Below the pieces are notes generated by a model. That model was not told the DNA's origin. It did no database searches and saw nothing but the letters and a program-made list of their open reading frames with translations. This document shows positions 27,282-37,898 of a stretch of 64,000 nt of DNA, in pieces. The stretch spans positions 558,001 through 622,000 of the forward strand of contig JABTUS010000001.1 in NCBI GenBank assembly GCA_015075305.1. The letters run 5' to 3'. Numbering within the stretch: position 1 is the stretch's first letter; each line of letters opens with the position of its first letter. A program made the translations under genes and the position numbers. The stretch is from Opitutaceae bacterium (GTDB lineage Bacteria > Verrucomicrobiota > Verrucomicrobiia > Opitutales > Opitutaceae).

Positions 27282-28739
27282 TTAGTGGGCGCCACGGTCA
27301 CCATGACCGGAGGCTGCGTCGGGATGTCCATGCGGATCCGCCTGCGGCATCACAGCCTTGAGCTCGGCCATGGGCATGAGCGGCAGGAACCGGATGAAGA
27401 GAAGGAACAGGACGCTGAAGACCCCGAAGGTTCCAAAGAACGTGAAGATATCGACCACCGTCGGGCTGAAATAGCCCCAGCTCGAGGGGAGAAAATCCCG
27501 GGCGAGCGAAGTCACGATGATCACGAACCGCTCGAACCACATTCCCACGTTCACAAAGATCGACAGCACCCACACGAGAGCGGTGTTCTGGCGGACCGCC
27601 TTGAACCAGAAGAGCTGCGGCGTGAGCACATTGCAGGAAATCATGATGAAGTAGGCCCACGCATACTGCCCGAACGCCCGGTTGATGAAGGCAAATCCCT
27701 CGTAGGGGTTGGCTCCATACCAGGCGATGAAGAACTCCATGCCATAGGCGTATCCCACCATGGTGCCGGTGGCCAGGGTGATCTTGCACATGCAGTCGAT
27801 GTGGTACTGCGTGATGAGGTCCTGGAGGCCATAGATCGCGCGGAGCGGGAGCATCAGCGTCAGGACCATGCCGAAACCCGAGAAGATCGCCCCCGCCACG
27901 AAGTAGGGCGGAAAGATCGTTGTATGCCAGCCGGGGATCAGCGAGACCGCGAAGTCAAACGACACGATGGTATGCACTGAAAGCACCAGCGGTGTCGCGA
28001 TGCCCGCAAGGATGAGGTAGGCCATCTCATAGTTGCTCCAGTGGCGGTTGGAACCCCGCCAGCCCATCGCAAAAATGCCATAGAGGATTCCGCGAAGCCG
28101 ATTGCCGGCTGCGGTGAAGCGATCCCGCAGGATGGCAAGATCGGGAATGAGCCCGACATACCAGAAGAGGACCGACACGGTTCCGTACGTTGAAACGGCA
28201 AACACGTCCCACTCGAGCGGGGAACGGAAGTTCTGCCAGATTGAATTGGCCGACGGAATCGGGAAGAGGTACCACGCGAGCCAGACGCGCCCCACGTGAA
28301 AGACCGGAAAGATCGCGGCGCAAACAACCGCAAAGATCGTCATGGCCTCGGCTGCACGATTGATCGACGTGCGCCATTTCTGCCGCAGGAGGCAGAGAAT
28401 GGCCGAGATCAGCGTGCCCGCATGGCCGATGCCGATCCAGAACACGAAGTTGACGATGCCCCACGCCCAATTGACCGGATTGGCAAGGCCCCAGACGCCG
28501 ACACCCGTCCCGACCAGATAGATCAGGCCCGCGATCGTGAAGGAGGCGATCATGGCGGCCAGAACGAAGCATACCCACCACCAGGTGGGCGTCTTCCCTT
28601 CGATGATGCCGCAGATCTTGTCGGTTACCCAGCCAAAGCTGCGGTTGTTTTCGACAAGCGTCGCGCGGGGGAGTATGGCCGGTTTTACCTCCTGAAGGAT
28701 GGCCGGCGCCGGGTAGCTGGATTCAACAGCGGGTGGCAT
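27282..28739 (-). CDS. actC: Alternative complex III quinone-binding membrane subunit ActC (NrfD/PsrC family)
   Basis: A 485-residue membrane protein with about 10 helices. Family features include [59 protein letters not shown] and [18 protein letters not shown]. ActC binds menaquinol and passes electrons toward ActB. The C-terminal tail is His/Asp-rich. The start overlaps the actB stop. Confidence 0.94.
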   Translation of the reverse strand: MPPAVESSYPAPAILQEVKPAILPRATLVENNRSFGWVTDKICGIIEGKTPTWWWVCFVLAAMIASFTIAGLIYLVGTGVGVWGLANPVNWAWGIVNFVFWIGIGHAGTLISAILCLLRQKWRTSINRAAEAMTIFAVVCAAIFPVFHVGRVWLAWYLFPIPSANSIWQNFRSPLEWDVFAVSTYGTVSVLFWYVGLIPDLAILRDRFTAAGNRLRGILYGIFAMGWRGSNRHWSNYEMAYLILAGIATPLVLSVHTIVSFDFAVSLIPGWHTTIFPPYFVAGAIFSGFGMVLTLMLPLRAIYGLQDLITQYHIDCMCKITLATGTMVGYAYGMEFFIAWYGANPYEGFAFINRAFGQYAWAYFIMISCNVLTPQLFWFKAVRQNTALVWVLSIFVNVGMWFERFVIIVTSLARDFLPSSWGYFSPTVVDIFTFFGTFGVFSVLFLLFIRFLPLMPMAELKAVMPQADPHGHPDAASGHGDRGAH

Positions 28740-31700
28740 TAGCTGAGTCCTCCGAAGGATGTATTGGAACCCTTGCCGCCAAGCTTCGGTCCCGTGTTGC
28801 TGCCGTCGGGAGGAATGGCACCATGGCCATGGCTCTGTTTCTGTTCACCGTGGCCGTGTTCATCATGAGCGGGGTGATTCTTGGCTTCATATTCCTTGCG
28901 GCTGAGCGGAAGGCTGACGTAGTCCGGCATCTCCGGATTTGGATTTCTGAATCTTCCCAGATAGGTCGTGCGAGGACGAATGTTGAGATACCCGAGCACG
29001 GCATAGTCCTGCTCGCGAGCCTTGGCCTTCGATACCGCGCTGTTGGGATCCTTGATGTTGCCGAAAACGATGGCGTCGACGGGGCAGACCTGCTGACACG
29101 CCGTCTTGACGGTTCCGTCCGGAATCTCCACACGGGAGGACGCCCCCGCCTTCACCTTCTGAAGGATCTTGGCGTGCTCGATGCGCTGAACGCAGTACGT
29201 GCACTTCTCCATGACGCCGCGCATGCGCACGGACACCTCGGGATTCTTCACCATCTTGACGAGCTCCGGCATGCCGGAACGGCCGAGCGGCCCCATGTAA
29301 AGTTCATCGATCGAGCGCTTGTTCCAATCGAAGAAATTGAAGCGGCGCACCTTGTACGGGCAGTTGTTCGCACAGTAGCGGGTGCCGATGCAGCGATTGT
29401 AGGCCATCACGTTCAGCCCCTCGTCATCGTGAACCGTCGCATTCACGGGACACACGGTCTCACAGGGGGCGAGTTCGCAGTGCTGGCAGGCGACCGGTTG
29501 CACCACAACCTGGGGATCCTCCGGAATCACCTTGTTGCCCTCGCCTCCGAACGCCGCCGCATCCGCACGACCGTCAGAGTAATAGCGATCCAGCCGGATC
29601 CAGTGCATTTCACGCCCTCGCAGAACCTGCTGCTTGCCGACGATCGGAATGTTGTTCTCAGCCTGGCAGGCGATCACGCACGCGTTGCAGCCGGTGCAGG
29701 TGTTGAGATCGATCGACATCCCCCACTGGTGCACACCCTTGTAGTCGGGGCTTTCGTAGAGCGAATTTCCACGCGGAGTCCCGGCCGCAATCGCCGCAAG
29801 CGGGAGGTTCTTGTCCTTGCCCAGGTTCGCGGGCGCATGGGACTCCATGCCGATCGAATTCACCCAGTCCGGATCGCGCGCGAATTCATCCAGATTTGCC
29901 TCTCGTACGATGTCGCGACCTTCCATCGACCAATGCTCCTGGGTGTTTGCCAGCGCGTAACGCCGCGGTGTCACCTCGATTTTTCCGCCTGCGGCAACTG
30001 TCGCCGCGCTGGTCGTCCTGAGCGGATAGAAATCCTGACCGGTCTTGCTGCCGATCCGTCCGGAAACCTTCCGGCCATATCCAAGCGGCAGGATGATCGT
30101 ATAATCCGAAAGGCCCGGCTGGATGTGCATGGGACCCTCCACTGTGCGCTCACCCACCGTCACCTTTCCAACAAAGGCCATCTCCTTGCCTTGCACAAAT
30201 TCCGCAGCCTGCTTGCGAGCCACCTGAAGCAGCGCGCTGCCCGGCTCGATGCCAAGTTCCTTTCCAAGCCTGGGGCTCACGAGAATGGCATTGTCCCAGG
30301 CAATCTTGGAAATCGGGTCCGGACACTCCTGGAGCCAGCCGTTGTTGGCATATCGACCGTCATCGACCTTCGCATCCCCAACGAACCGCACCTCCAGCGA
30401 GTCCTTTGAAAACACCGCCGGCGCATAATTGGCGGCATTGATGGTGTTGCGCAGACCCCCGGAGTTCAGGCGGACACTCGCCACGGGATAGGCGGATCCG
30501 GCCAAAACACCGTCGTGAAGAAACCTGCGGAAGGCTCCGTCACCAGCGAGTCTCGAGATCGTCGCCTGCACGAGCGCATGGGGATCCGTCGTCGTTTCAT
30601 TCGCCAGCCGGGCAAACAACTCGATGTCCGTCATCCCGCCAAAAAGCGGAAGAATCTGGGGCTGAATCGGCACGACTGTTCCATCCGCCGTGCGGGCATC
30701 GCCCCACGACTCCAGGTAGTGCGCCGCCGCAACATGCGTCGACGAAGCCTGCGATGTCTCATCGGCGTAATATCCATAGCGAATGACATTCGCCACGTTC
30801 TTCAGCGCGTCGCCGAAACCGAGGTTGGCAGGCGCATTGTAGACCGGATTGCCATTGACGATGACCAGCGTCCGCACGTTCCCACCCTTCATGGCGGAAA
30901 CAAGCTCGGCAATGGGCACGATGCCTTCGCCCTGGGAAGGCACCGAAACAAAATCAACCGTGGAACCAATGTTGCCCAACGCCGCATTCAGCGCATGAAC
31001 GATGCTGTGGACGGCGACGGGCAGGTGCGGTCCCGCCACCACGGCGCACGAGCCGCGATGCTCATTCAGGTCCTTCGCAAGCGCCGTCAGCCACTTGTCC
31101 TTTTCCTTGAAATCAATCCCCGCCGCCAGGGGTGCAAACGTGGAGTCACCCGTGACCGCCTGCGCCAGGGCCGCCACGAAACCCAGCATGTGGCTTGTTG
31201 CGAGCCGAAGGCGGTGATCGGCGAGCGATCCCGTCACCGTCAGATTGCTCTCCACCGCATACAGGCGGTTCATCCGATCCGTGGGCTTCGTCATCCGACG
31301 CCCTCTGGCATAGTCTCGGGCGTAGGCAAGCGAGTGGGACTCGTTGTTGAAAATATCGGAGTCGATCGCAACAATGCGACTGGCCCGTTCAAAGTGATAG
31401 ATCGGCTTGACGTCGGATCCGAAGACGGCGCGACCCGCCTGAACAGGCACTTCGTTCGAAACCGGCTCATACGTCGACCAGAGCGCACGCGGATACCGCG
31501 CACGCAGTTTCGAAACCAGGGCCGACCGGGTGGGTGACGTGGATTCGTCAACGAGGAAGGCAAGTCCACCACCGCCGTTTGTGCCGTAGGACCGTGAGAT
31601 GCCTGTCAGCACTTCGTTGATGGCCGCCGCATCCACCGCGGATCCCTTCACCGTATGCGTCGTCGAGCGATCCGGGTCGTACAGATCAAGGATCGATGCC

Positions 31701-32128
31701 TGCGCAAGGATCGTGGTCGCTCCTCCGTACGGAGCGTAGCTGGGATTGCCCTCCAGCTTGGTCGGACGCCCCTGATGCGTTTCAGCAAGGAGAGGAATCG
31801 CCCCCCCCTTTGCAGGCATGGCGGTGGCAAAATAGAGCGGAAGACCCGGAATGACGCCTTCGACCGATTTTCCGTACGGGAGAATCTTCTCTTCGGGACG
31901 ACGGCAACCAGACGCCAGGCCGACACCGCCCAGTGCAAAGGAGGCGGCCATGATCTTGAAGAAATGGCGGCGGTCCACACCGTTCAATTCAGACGCGCCT
32001 GCTGGAAATTCACGCGCAACCTGTTCCTGGAAACCGGGCGTGGCCGCGAGTTCGTCGAGGCTGCGCCAGTAGCGCGGCCCGCTGAGTTCACGTTCCGACG
32101 GTTCGGGATGCTGAAATTCGCGTTTCAT
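28739..32128 (-). CDS. actB: Alternative complex III iron-sulfur / molybdopterin-like subunit ActB
   Basis: A 1129-residue periplasmic-side subunit. A Tat-like motif RRHFFK at residues 53-58 is followed by a hydrophobic stretch and a lipobox LASGC (Cys75). A molybdopterin-oxidoreductase-like domain (ActB1) follows, then a four-cluster ferredoxin-like domain (ActB2) with [47 protein letters not shown] and [11 protein letters not shown]. In known ACIII the first domain carries no molybdenum. ATG 32128 overlaps actA (ATGA). The longer upstream frame lies over the actA gene and was discarded. Confidence 0.95.
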   Translation of the reverse strand: MKREFQHPEPSERELSGPRYWRSLDELAATPGFQEQVAREFPAGASELNGVDRRHFFKIMAASFALGGVGLASGCRRPEEKILPYGKSVEGVIPGLPLYFATAMPAKGGAIPLLAETHQGRPTKLEGNPSYAPYGGATTILAQASILDLYDPDRSTTHTVKGSAVDAAAINEVLTGISRSYGTNGGGGLAFLVDESTSPTRSALVSKLRARYPRALWSTYEPVSNEVPVQAGRAVFGSDVKPIYHFERASRIVAIDSDIFNNESHSLAYARDYARGRRMTKPTDRMNRLYAVESNLTVTGSLADHRLRLATSHMLGFVAALAQAVTGDSTFAPLAAGIDFKEKDKWLTALAKDLNEHRGSCAVVAGPHLPVAVHSIVHALNAALGNIGSTVDFVSVPSQGEGIVPIAELVSAMKGGNVRTLVIVNGNPVYNAPANLGFGDALKNVANVIRYGYYADETSQASSTHVAAAHYLESWGDARTADGTVVPIQPQILPLFGGMTDIELFARLANETTTDPHALVQATISRLAGDGAFRRFLHDGVLAGSAYPVASVRLNSGGLRNTINAANYAPAVFSKDSLEVRFVGDAKVDDGRYANNGWLQECPDPISKIAWDNAILVSPRLGKELGIEPGSALLQVARKQAAEFVQGKEMAFVGKVTVGERTVEGPMHIQPGLSDYTIILPLGYGRKVSGRIGSKTGQDFYPLRTTSAATVAAGGKIEVTPRRYALANTQEHWSMEGRDIVREANLDEFARDPDWVNSIGMESHAPANLGKDKNLPLAAIAAGTPRGNSLYESPDYKGVHQWGMSIDLNTCTGCNACVIACQAENNIPIVGKQQVLRGREMHWIRLDRYYSDGRADAAAFGGEGNKVIPEDPQVVVQPVACQHCELAPCETVCPVNATVHDDEGLNVMAYNRCIGTRYCANNCPYKVRRFNFFDWNKRSIDELYMGPLGRSGMPELVKMVKNPEVSVRMRGVMEKCTYCVQRIEHAKILQKVKAGASSRVEIPDGTVKTACQQVCPVDAIVFGNIKDPNSAVSKAKAREQDYAVLGYLNIRPRTTYLGRFRNPNPEMPDYVSLPLSRKEYEAKNHPAHDEHGHGEQKQSHGHGAIPPDGSNTGPKLGGKGSNTSFGGLS

Positions 32129-32781
32129 CGATGGCAGCCGGAGCAGCTTTGCGGAGGTTGAACGTTCCAGTCGTGCACAAATTTCTTTCCCTGCTCGATC
32201 TGTCCCTGCGCTCCCTGCGGATGCACCCAGTCGAGCTTCGTGACGAGTTCGGGCGAACGAAGGACTTTCTCCGGTGCGCGGTGGCAATCCAGGCAGAATC
32301 CCATCGATAGCGGCTTCTCATGGCGAACCACCTCCATCTGGTCGATACGACCATGGCATTCGACGCAGGAAACACCGCGCGTCACGTGCACGGAGTGGTT
32401 GAAATAAACGTAATTGGGCATCACGTGCACGTTGACCCACGGCACGGGATCGCCGGAGGCAAAACTCGTGCGCACCGGCTCAAGCTGAGGGCTGCTGGCC
32501 TTGATGATGCTGTGGCAGTTCATGCAGGTCTGCGACGTCGGAATATTTGAATGCGCCGACTTATCCACATTGCTGTGACAATAGCGGCAGTCGATCCCCA
32601 GATTGCCCGCGTGAAGTGCATGGCTGAATTCAACAGGCTGCACCGGCGTATATCCGACCCGCGTGTACTTCGGCGTCGCGTAATACGTGGTCGCCGCGGT
32701 CACAATCCCGCCCAAAACCAGCAGATATATCACGATCTGCAGGGGCAGCCGATTGGCCGATTTCGGAAACAGTTTCGACAT
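32125..32781 (-). CDS. actA: Alternative complex III multiheme cytochrome c, ActA
   Basis: A 218-residue protein with an N-terminal membrane anchor (LPLQIVIYLLVLGGIVTAA) and five CxxCH heme motifs: CRYCH, CMNCH, CVECH, CLDCH and CSGCH. Several His residues can serve as distal ligands (PVEFSHALHAG, YFNHSVHV). Five hemes is standard for ActA. It starts the seven-gene act operon, which continues into the cbb3-like genes. Confidence 0.94.
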   Translation of the reverse strand: MSKLFPKSANRLPLQIVIYLLVLGGIVTAATTYYATPKYTRVGYTPVQPVEFSHALHAGNLGIDCRYCHSNVDKSAHSNIPTSQTCMNCHSIIKASSPQLEPVRTSFASGDPVPWVNVHVMPNYVYFNHSVHVTRGVSCVECHGRIDQMEVVRHEKPLSMGFCLDCHRAPEKVLRSPELVTKLDWVHPQGAQGQIEQGKKFVHDWNVQPPQSCSGCHR

Positions 32782-32814
32782 GTTCGGTGATTCTCCAGTT
32801 TGGCGGCAGCCGCC

Positions 32815-33018
32815 CTACACTGAGTCCGCCTCGCGCGAAACCGCGCGGCTATCAGGACGGATTGCAAACGGCAGCGCTCCTTCGCGACCGGAGTTCTGCG
32901 ACGTTGCCGCATGCGAGGGCGGTGACGACCGGGCCAGCAGCGCAGGCGCCGTTCCTACGGCGGCAAAGAGCGCCACCAGCTTTCCAAAAAAGGTTTTGCG
33001 CGAGGAGGGATTAGTCAC
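32815..33018 (-). CDS. Small exported protein upstream of actA
   Basis: A possible 67-residue protein starting at GTG 33018. The N terminus RKTFFGKLVALFAAVGTAPALLA resembles a signal sequence, and the remainder ends in FAIRPDSRAVSREADSV. It lies 33 bases before actA on the same strand, so it would be the first gene of the respiratory operon. I do not recognise the family and see no strong ribosome-binding site. Coding is suggested by signal-like architecture and position only. Confidence 0.45.
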   Translation of the reverse strand: MTNPSSRKTFFGKLVALFAAVGTAPALLARSSPPSHAATSQNSGREGALPFAIRPDSRAVSREADSV

Positions 33019-33158
33019 AGGTCGTCAGCGAATTGGTAAAGGGCTGCGAATCGAAGGAAGCGCCGGGTGGAATGTAAACCAAAAATTCCCAAACTCTTCG
33101 TGGAAAGAGCAAGCCATAAGCTGAAAAGGAGGTTCAGGCAGTCCGCACTAATCGTCCG

Positions 33159-33200
33159 CTGATGCGCCGCGCGGGCAATTTCCGAACATCAGCGCATCAG
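33159..33200. repeat. Inverted repeat overlapping the end of the ABC-transporter gene
   Basis: CTGATGCGC (33159-33167) pairs perfectly with GCGCATCAG (33192-33200) across a 24-base loop. The right arm covers the stop codon of the ATPase gene. It could terminate the transporter operon or mark the upstream boundary of the respiratory operon. There is no T tract. Confidence 0.4.
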
Positions 33201-33892
33201 TCGAGGAAACGTCCATCCCGCATCGAAAGAATGTGATCACATCGATTTGCAATTTCAGGATTGTGCGTCACCAGCACAACTGCCTGTCCATTCTCCTTCG
33301 CGAGTCGCGTCATCAGATCAAACACGACGGCCGAATTTTTCACGTCCAGATTTCCAGTCGGCTCATCGGCGAGAATTATCTCAGGCTGATTCGCGAGCGC
33401 GCGCGCAACCGCCACCCGCTGCTGTTCGCCACCGGAAAGCTGCGTTCCCAGCCGGTGGGTCTTCTCACCAAGCCCCACTGCGTCGAGAAGCGCGCGGGCG
33501 CGATCCTCCATCTGCCCAAGTGTCAGCCTGCCAAGCTTCCGCATCGGCATCATGACGTTTTCGAGGGCGGAAAACTCGAGCAGCAGAAAGTGAAACTGGA
33601 AAACAAAGCCGATGTGCTCTCCCCGCGCCGCGGTCCTGGCCTCATCCCGCGTATTCGACATCAGCCGCCCATTGATCCAGATCTCCCCCTCATCCGGCCG
33701 ATCAAGGAGTCCGAGAAGATAAAGCAGCGTGGACTTTCCGCAGCCCGACGGCCCGACCACGGCATAGACCTGCCCGCGCCGCGCCTCGAAGGACACTCCC
33801 CGCAGGACATGCACCCTTCCCTCACCCTGCCCAAGGTGGCGATGAAGGCCGGAACAGCGCAGGACCAGATCGTTTGACGCGAATGATGCCAT
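33197..33892 (-). CDS. ABC transporter ATP-binding protein, LolD/MacB type
   Basis: A 231-residue ATPase. Walker A is GPSGCGKST, the signature is LSGGEQQRVAVARAL, Walker B is IILADEPTGNLD, and the H loop is VLVTHNPEI. The sequence type (LLGLLDRPDEGEIWINGRL) is that of the LolD/MacB/FtsE group, which powers MacB-type permeases. I chose ATG 33892 over TTG 33907. It follows the permease gene by 15 bases in a four-gene transport operon. Confidence 0.92.
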   Translation of the reverse strand: MASFASNDLVLRCSGLHRHLGQGEGRVHVLRGVSFEARRGQVYAVVGPSGCGKSTLLYLLGLLDRPDEGEIWINGRLMSNTRDEARTAARGEHIGFVFQFHFLLLEFSALENVMMPMRKLGRLTLGQMEDRARALLDAVGLGEKTHRLGTQLSGGEQQRVAVARALANQPEIILADEPTGNLDVKNSAVVFDLMTRLAKENGQAVVLVTHNPEIANRCDHILSMRDGRFLD

Positions 33893-33907
33893 GTGGATTG
33901 GAGACAA

Positions 33908-35158
33908 CTACTGCGCGGTGCCGCGTATCACATCCCCGGGTTCAAGACGCGCCGCCCGCCTGGCCGGCACCAGGCTCGCGAGCATCACCATGCCGATCGA
34001 TATGCCCACCGCGGACACGTAGTGCCAGACCGACCGCGACACGACAAAATGATCCGACGTGAATATGCCGCGGATTCGTATCGGCATTGTCGATACGGCT
34101 TCCGTCACGACCCAGCCGAGTCCGCAACCCAGGATCGCACCAATCGTCAGCACAATCGCCGCCTGCCAGAGGAATATGCGAGTGATGTCCTGCCGCGTGT
34201 ATCCCATGGACCTCAGGATCGCGATGTCCTTAGTCTTTTCCATGACAATCAGCGCAAGCGTGTTGTACATGGCGAGGCCGGCGATGAGGGTGAAAACGGA
34301 CACCGTGATTCCGGTCGAGATCCGCAGCGCGCGAAAGACATCAAGCCAGGTCTTTTCCCGCTGCTGCCAGGAGGTCACGCTGTGCTCCAGCACCGACTGC
34401 ATCCGCCCCGCGTCCTCCGGTGCGCGCTCGCGATTGAACAGGTCAACCTGGATGAATGACGCGCCCGTGGCCTTCTTGAGGAGCGACCTTGCCTCCCCCA
34501 TGTGCATGAAGACCCGCACCTTGTCGATGTCCCCAATCCCCGTTTCATACACGGCGGACACCCTGTAGCGCCGCAGTTCGGTGCCCGCCTTGAGCAGGAC
34601 CGAATCGCCAACCTGCACCTGGAGCCGGTCCGCCAGCCGGATTCCGAGAAGAAGCCCGGTTGGGTGGTCGCGAAAATCCGCAAGATCCCCGCGCACAATC
34701 TGACTCGCGAGGTCCGACACGGAGAGGTGATCGTCAAGATTGATGCCATAAACCCGCGCCTCGTCCGCCTTGAAGCTGGAGCGGATCTCCGATGATCCGT
34801 ACACGACCTCGGAAATCCCCGCGACATTCGCAAACTGCCGGAGCGCCTTGATCACCAGTTCGGGCTCCTCGATTCCCTCAATGTACCGCACACCGTCCTT
34901 CAACTCGATGGAGTATCCCGCATTTTCGCCGCCGCCATTGACCTCGATTGTGCGGATCGTCGGCTGAATTCGATCCTCAACCCGGATTGCGCCATTTGTC
35001 CCAAGCACTGTGCGAATGAAAAACTCCTCGAAGCCGGTTGTCGTCGACTGGGTGACGACAAAGAGGCCGACGCCCAGAACGATGCACGCAAGGCTCATGA
35101 GCATCGCCCGACGCCGTGCGGTGAGAAACCGCAGCGCTATGCGAAACGTCGTCGACAT
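33908..35158 (-). CDS. FtsX-like ABC permease (LolC/MacB type)
   Basis: A 416-residue permease. One transmembrane helix near the N terminus (MLMSLACIVLGVGLFVVT) precedes a large periplasmic domain (about 45-270). Three more helices form the C-terminal FtsX domain (VSVFTLIAGLAMYNTLALIV, LTIGAILGCGLGWVV, ISIGMVMLASLVPARRAA). The segment KTKDIAILRSMGYTRQDI is diagnostic for LolC/E and MacB permeases. Together with the ATPase, adaptor and TolC-like protein it would form a tripartite exporter or lipoprotein transport system. ATG 35158 was chosen on the start of the conserved helix. Confidence 0.9.
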   Translation of the reverse strand: MSTTFRIALRFLTARRRAMLMSLACIVLGVGLFVVTQSTTTGFEEFFIRTVLGTNGAIRVEDRIQPTIRTIEVNGGGENAGYSIELKDGVRYIEGIEEPELVIKALRQFANVAGISEVVYGSSEIRSSFKADEARVYGINLDDHLSVSDLASQIVRGDLADFRDHPTGLLLGIRLADRLQVQVGDSVLLKAGTELRRYRVSAVYETGIGDIDKVRVFMHMGEARSLLKKATGASFIQVDLFNRERAPEDAGRMQSVLEHSVTSWQQREKTWLDVFRALRISTGITVSVFTLIAGLAMYNTLALIVMEKTKDIAILRSMGYTRQDITRIFLWQAAIVLTIGAILGCGLGWVVTEAVSTMPIRIRGIFTSDHFVVSRSVWHYVSAVGISIGMVMLASLVPARRAARLEPGDVIRGTAQ

Positions 35159-35204
35159 GCGAATTGTTGGGAATGCGGCGAAACGAGCCTGATCCGGCAG
35201 GGCC

Positions 35205-36347
35205 TCAGGGTTTGTTTCCGCGCCGCGTTTCGACCTGAACACGGACCTTGTCGCCCGCCCGCACGGTGTCGAGCTGCTCGACCAGGACGAGTTCTCCCTC
35301 CTTCAATCCCTCCCGAACCTCGACCTGATTCAGATTGGTGAAACCCGGCACAACAGGGCGCAGGTCAACCGTGCCATCATTCACAACGAACACCTTGCCG
35401 TCAAAGAGCGCCCGCCGGGGAATGACCAGCGCGTCGGTGTGGGAATCAACCACGATGCTGACGTCTCCGGTCAGTCCAGGCACAAGTTTTTCCGGATCAA
35501 TATCGACCGCCAGGTGGACAATGTACCGCTGCGTCGCGGGATCCGCCGTGGGAAGCACCTTGGCAACATGGCCGGCGAAGAGCTGGGTTCCATATCCCAG
35601 GAATCGGATGGACGCCTTGTCTCCAACCTTGATGCCGGAAAAATTCTCCTCGCTGATCCTGGCTTCAACCTTCCGGGTGTTCGAGATCAGGGTCGCGACA
35701 ACTGACTCGCCGCTGATGATGTCGCCCGGAAAGGCCGTGACCTCGGATATCTGGCCATCCGTGGGGGATGTCACCGTCATCCGCTCAAGCCGCAGTTTCA
35801 ACACCTCAAGCCGGTTCTTGAGGGAGGCTATGACTGATTCCGCCTCCACCTTCTCAATGGCCAGCCTGCGCTCAATGCCGCGCACGTTGCCGCCCGCCCG
35901 GTCGAGCGCCTGCCTGGAAATCGCCCCGTCCTTGCTCGCGCGCTCCGCATTGGCCAGATCCACCCTGGCATTCTCGAGTTCAAGCTCGATCAGCGACCCC
36001 ACCGCGCGGCGCTCCATCGCGGTTTTCAACGCGTTTTCGTTCGCCACGATCTCCAGTTCGAGATCACGCGTGTCGAGCTTGATCAGAAAATCACCCTTTT
36101 TCAAACGCTGCCCGATCTTCAGATCGCCCTTCTCGACAAGTCCGCCAAAGGCGGAGCGCACCACAACCACCCGCTCCGCATTCACGGTTACGCTTCCCGG
36201 CACCGCGCTCGCCGCCAGTTCGCGGATGACAGGGGCCGCGACAACAACCGGGCGGGCGCGCAGCCAAAGCGAATATCCCAGGGCGGCGACAACGACGAGG
36301 ACGCCAAGAATCTTGAGGAGAGTGAACAGGCCGTTTCGCTTGGTCAT
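35205..36347 (-). CDS. Periplasmic adaptor protein (HlyD/MacA family)
   Basis: A 380-residue protein with one N-terminal membrane helix (LLKILGVLVVVAALGYSLWL). Adaptor domains in order: a split lipoyl domain (VVVRSAFGGLVEKGDLKIGQ ... MTVTSPTDGQISEV), a coiled-coil hairpin (about 95-190), a beta-barrel (VEARISEENFSGIKVGDKASI) and a membrane-proximal domain (ALVIPRRALFDGKVFVV). It links the inner-membrane MacB-like pump to the outer-membrane channel. It overlaps the TolC-like gene by 4 bases. Confidence 0.91.
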   Translation of the reverse strand: MTKRNGLFTLLKILGVLVVVAALGYSLWLRARPVVVAAPVIRELAASAVPGSVTVNAERVVVVRSAFGGLVEKGDLKIGQRLKKGDFLIKLDTRDLELEIVANENALKTAMERRAVGSLIELELENARVDLANAERASKDGAISRQALDRAGGNVRGIERRLAIEKVEAESVIASLKNRLEVLKLRLERMTVTSPTDGQISEVTAFPGDIISGESVVATLISNTRKVEARISEENFSGIKVGDKASIRFLGYGTQLFAGHVAKVLPTADPATQRYIVHLAVDIDPEKLVPGLTGDVSIVVDSHTDALVIPRRALFDGKVFVVNDGTVDLRPVVPGFTNLNQVEVREGLKEGELVLVEQLDTVRAGDKVRVQVETRRGNKP

Positions 36348-37741
36348 GGAGGAGGAGGCATAGTCAGAACCAGTGCGGGATCACGGCCGATCGCCGAAAG
36401 CAGTTCGGCCAGCCGCCCCATCAGATCCGCGCGTTGAATCATCGCCTGGATCAGGACTCCATCCCGTGCAATCGTGATGCCGTCGATTTCCGAGGGAGCC
36501 GACGAGCCAAACTCAATATCCTCGGCCTTCTTCCTCACGAAGAGATTGTATTGATCCAGCGTCACTTCGCTCAAGGCCGTGCTTCGCGCGGAGAAGTCTA
36601 CCTGCCGCACCAGGGATTGAACCGATTCGGAAATCTCCCTGCGGCGATCATCCCGCTCCTCCTCCAACTGGCGCTGGCGCAGGCGCGAGGCCCGCCGCTG
36701 GGCGGGCGTCGAATAGCCGTCGAAGACGTTCCAAGTGATGTTGATTCCGCCATAGAGGGACTGTGTGCGCGCACGATCAGCCGGACTGCCCGTATAGCTC
36801 AATTCATCCTGGTATGCACCCGTGACAAAATTCACCTTTGGACGAAGCGTCTTGTCGATGATCTGGTAGTTGAGCTTCTCCTGCTCGAGACGGAGCTGCA
36901 CCGCCGCCAGGCGGAAATTGCCCTGCTCGGGATCCGACCGATGGAGCTCAGCCATCGACCTGACAAGCTCGACCGGGTAATCGATGTGCGGGATCAACGA
37001 CGGAACCGATTCGTTGGGCAGGGAGTCAATGCCCGCGAGACGTTCGATTGATTCCCTTGCATAGCGACAATCCTCCTCCGCCCGATCGAGATCGAGCCGC
37101 GCCTGTTTCACTTTGGTCTCCGCATTGAGAATGGATGCCGGTGGAGTCTCCCCGGCCTCGATCTGCGCCTTCACCTGTTTCTCCTCCTCCAGCGCCAGAC
37201 GATGCGCATAAGCCGCCTTGGCGGCGGAGGCCTTCAGCACGACGAGCCTGAGATAGGCCGCGCGAATCTCCAGGAGCAGCAGCCTGCGGACTTCGGCAAC
37301 GTTGTTCTCGGTCGCTCGTGCGGCGATCTCGCTCAATTTGGTCCCGGCCTTGAGCGCACCCCAGTGGTAAATGGGCTGTGTCAGGGAAAAATTGTAGGCC
37401 AGCTTGTCGGCCATCAGGGGTTCGGACCTGTCGATGCGCTGATCCCTCGCATAGCTGTAGGTGAGATTTCCGCCCGCCTGTGGCAGGCTCCTCGCCCGGG
37501 CAACGCGTATGTTCTCCCTTGCGATCAGCACCTCGAGATTCGAGCCAATCGAACGGGGAGACTGCTCCATCGCCTTCTGCAGCAGCGGCGCAAGCTCGGG
37601 AAACACAACCTCCGCCACGGGCACTGCCCGGGCGTTGGAAGCCGCCGGTGCCTGGGCCTGCGCATACACTGCGCAAAACGCAAGAATCGCACCCAGCCTG
37701 AGCGCGGACGTGGTCAGGGTTCTCAAGAGTGTTTCAGCCAT
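36344..37741 (-). CDS. TolC-family outer-membrane efflux protein
   Basis: A 465-residue protein with a signal peptide (LRLGAILAFCAVYAQA) and two repeated helical TolC/OEP halves, with periodic Ala/Glu/Arg-rich helices and strand segments (AGGNLTYSYARDQ; VNFVTGAYQDE; GGINITWNVFDGYS). The motif WNVFDGYSTPAQRRASRLR is characteristic. It forms the outer-membrane tunnel of the tripartite exporter whose other parts follow in the same operon. ATG 37741 starts the signal peptide. Confidence 0.9.
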   Translation of the reverse strand: MAETLLRTLTTSALRLGAILAFCAVYAQAQAPAASNARAVPVAEVVFPELAPLLQKAMEQSPRSIGSNLEVLIARENIRVARARSLPQAGGNLTYSYARDQRIDRSEPLMADKLAYNFSLTQPIYHWGALKAGTKLSEIAARATENNVAEVRRLLLLEIRAAYLRLVVLKASAAKAAYAHRLALEEEKQVKAQIEAGETPPASILNAETKVKQARLDLDRAEEDCRYARESIERLAGIDSLPNESVPSLIPHIDYPVELVRSMAELHRSDPEQGNFRLAAVQLRLEQEKLNYQIIDKTLRPKVNFVTGAYQDELSYTGSPADRARTQSLYGGINITWNVFDGYSTPAQRRASRLRQRQLEEERDDRRREISESVQSLVRQVDFSARSTALSEVTLDQYNLFVRKKAEDIEFGSSAPSEIDGITIARDGVLIQAMIQRADLMGRLAELLSAIGRDPALVLTMPPPP

Positions 37742-37898
37742 CGGCGGCAGACAGAGCAATCGGGCAGACGGCGGAAGCTTGCAAGCGATTGCAATCTCGA
37801 AAATCAATGGCCTGCGGAATCGTCACTGCGCTGGCCCTGTGAAAGCTTTTCCGGACTTCGGTTCCCGCAATATCAGCTCGGAAACCGGCTGAAGCCGG

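Noticed and set aside
28733-30409. A 558-codon open frame on the plus strand
   Set aside because: It is antisense to the iron-sulfur part of actB, whose motifs are unmistakable. The antisense translation is rich in His/Arg and has no family pattern; long antisense frames are expected at this GC content.
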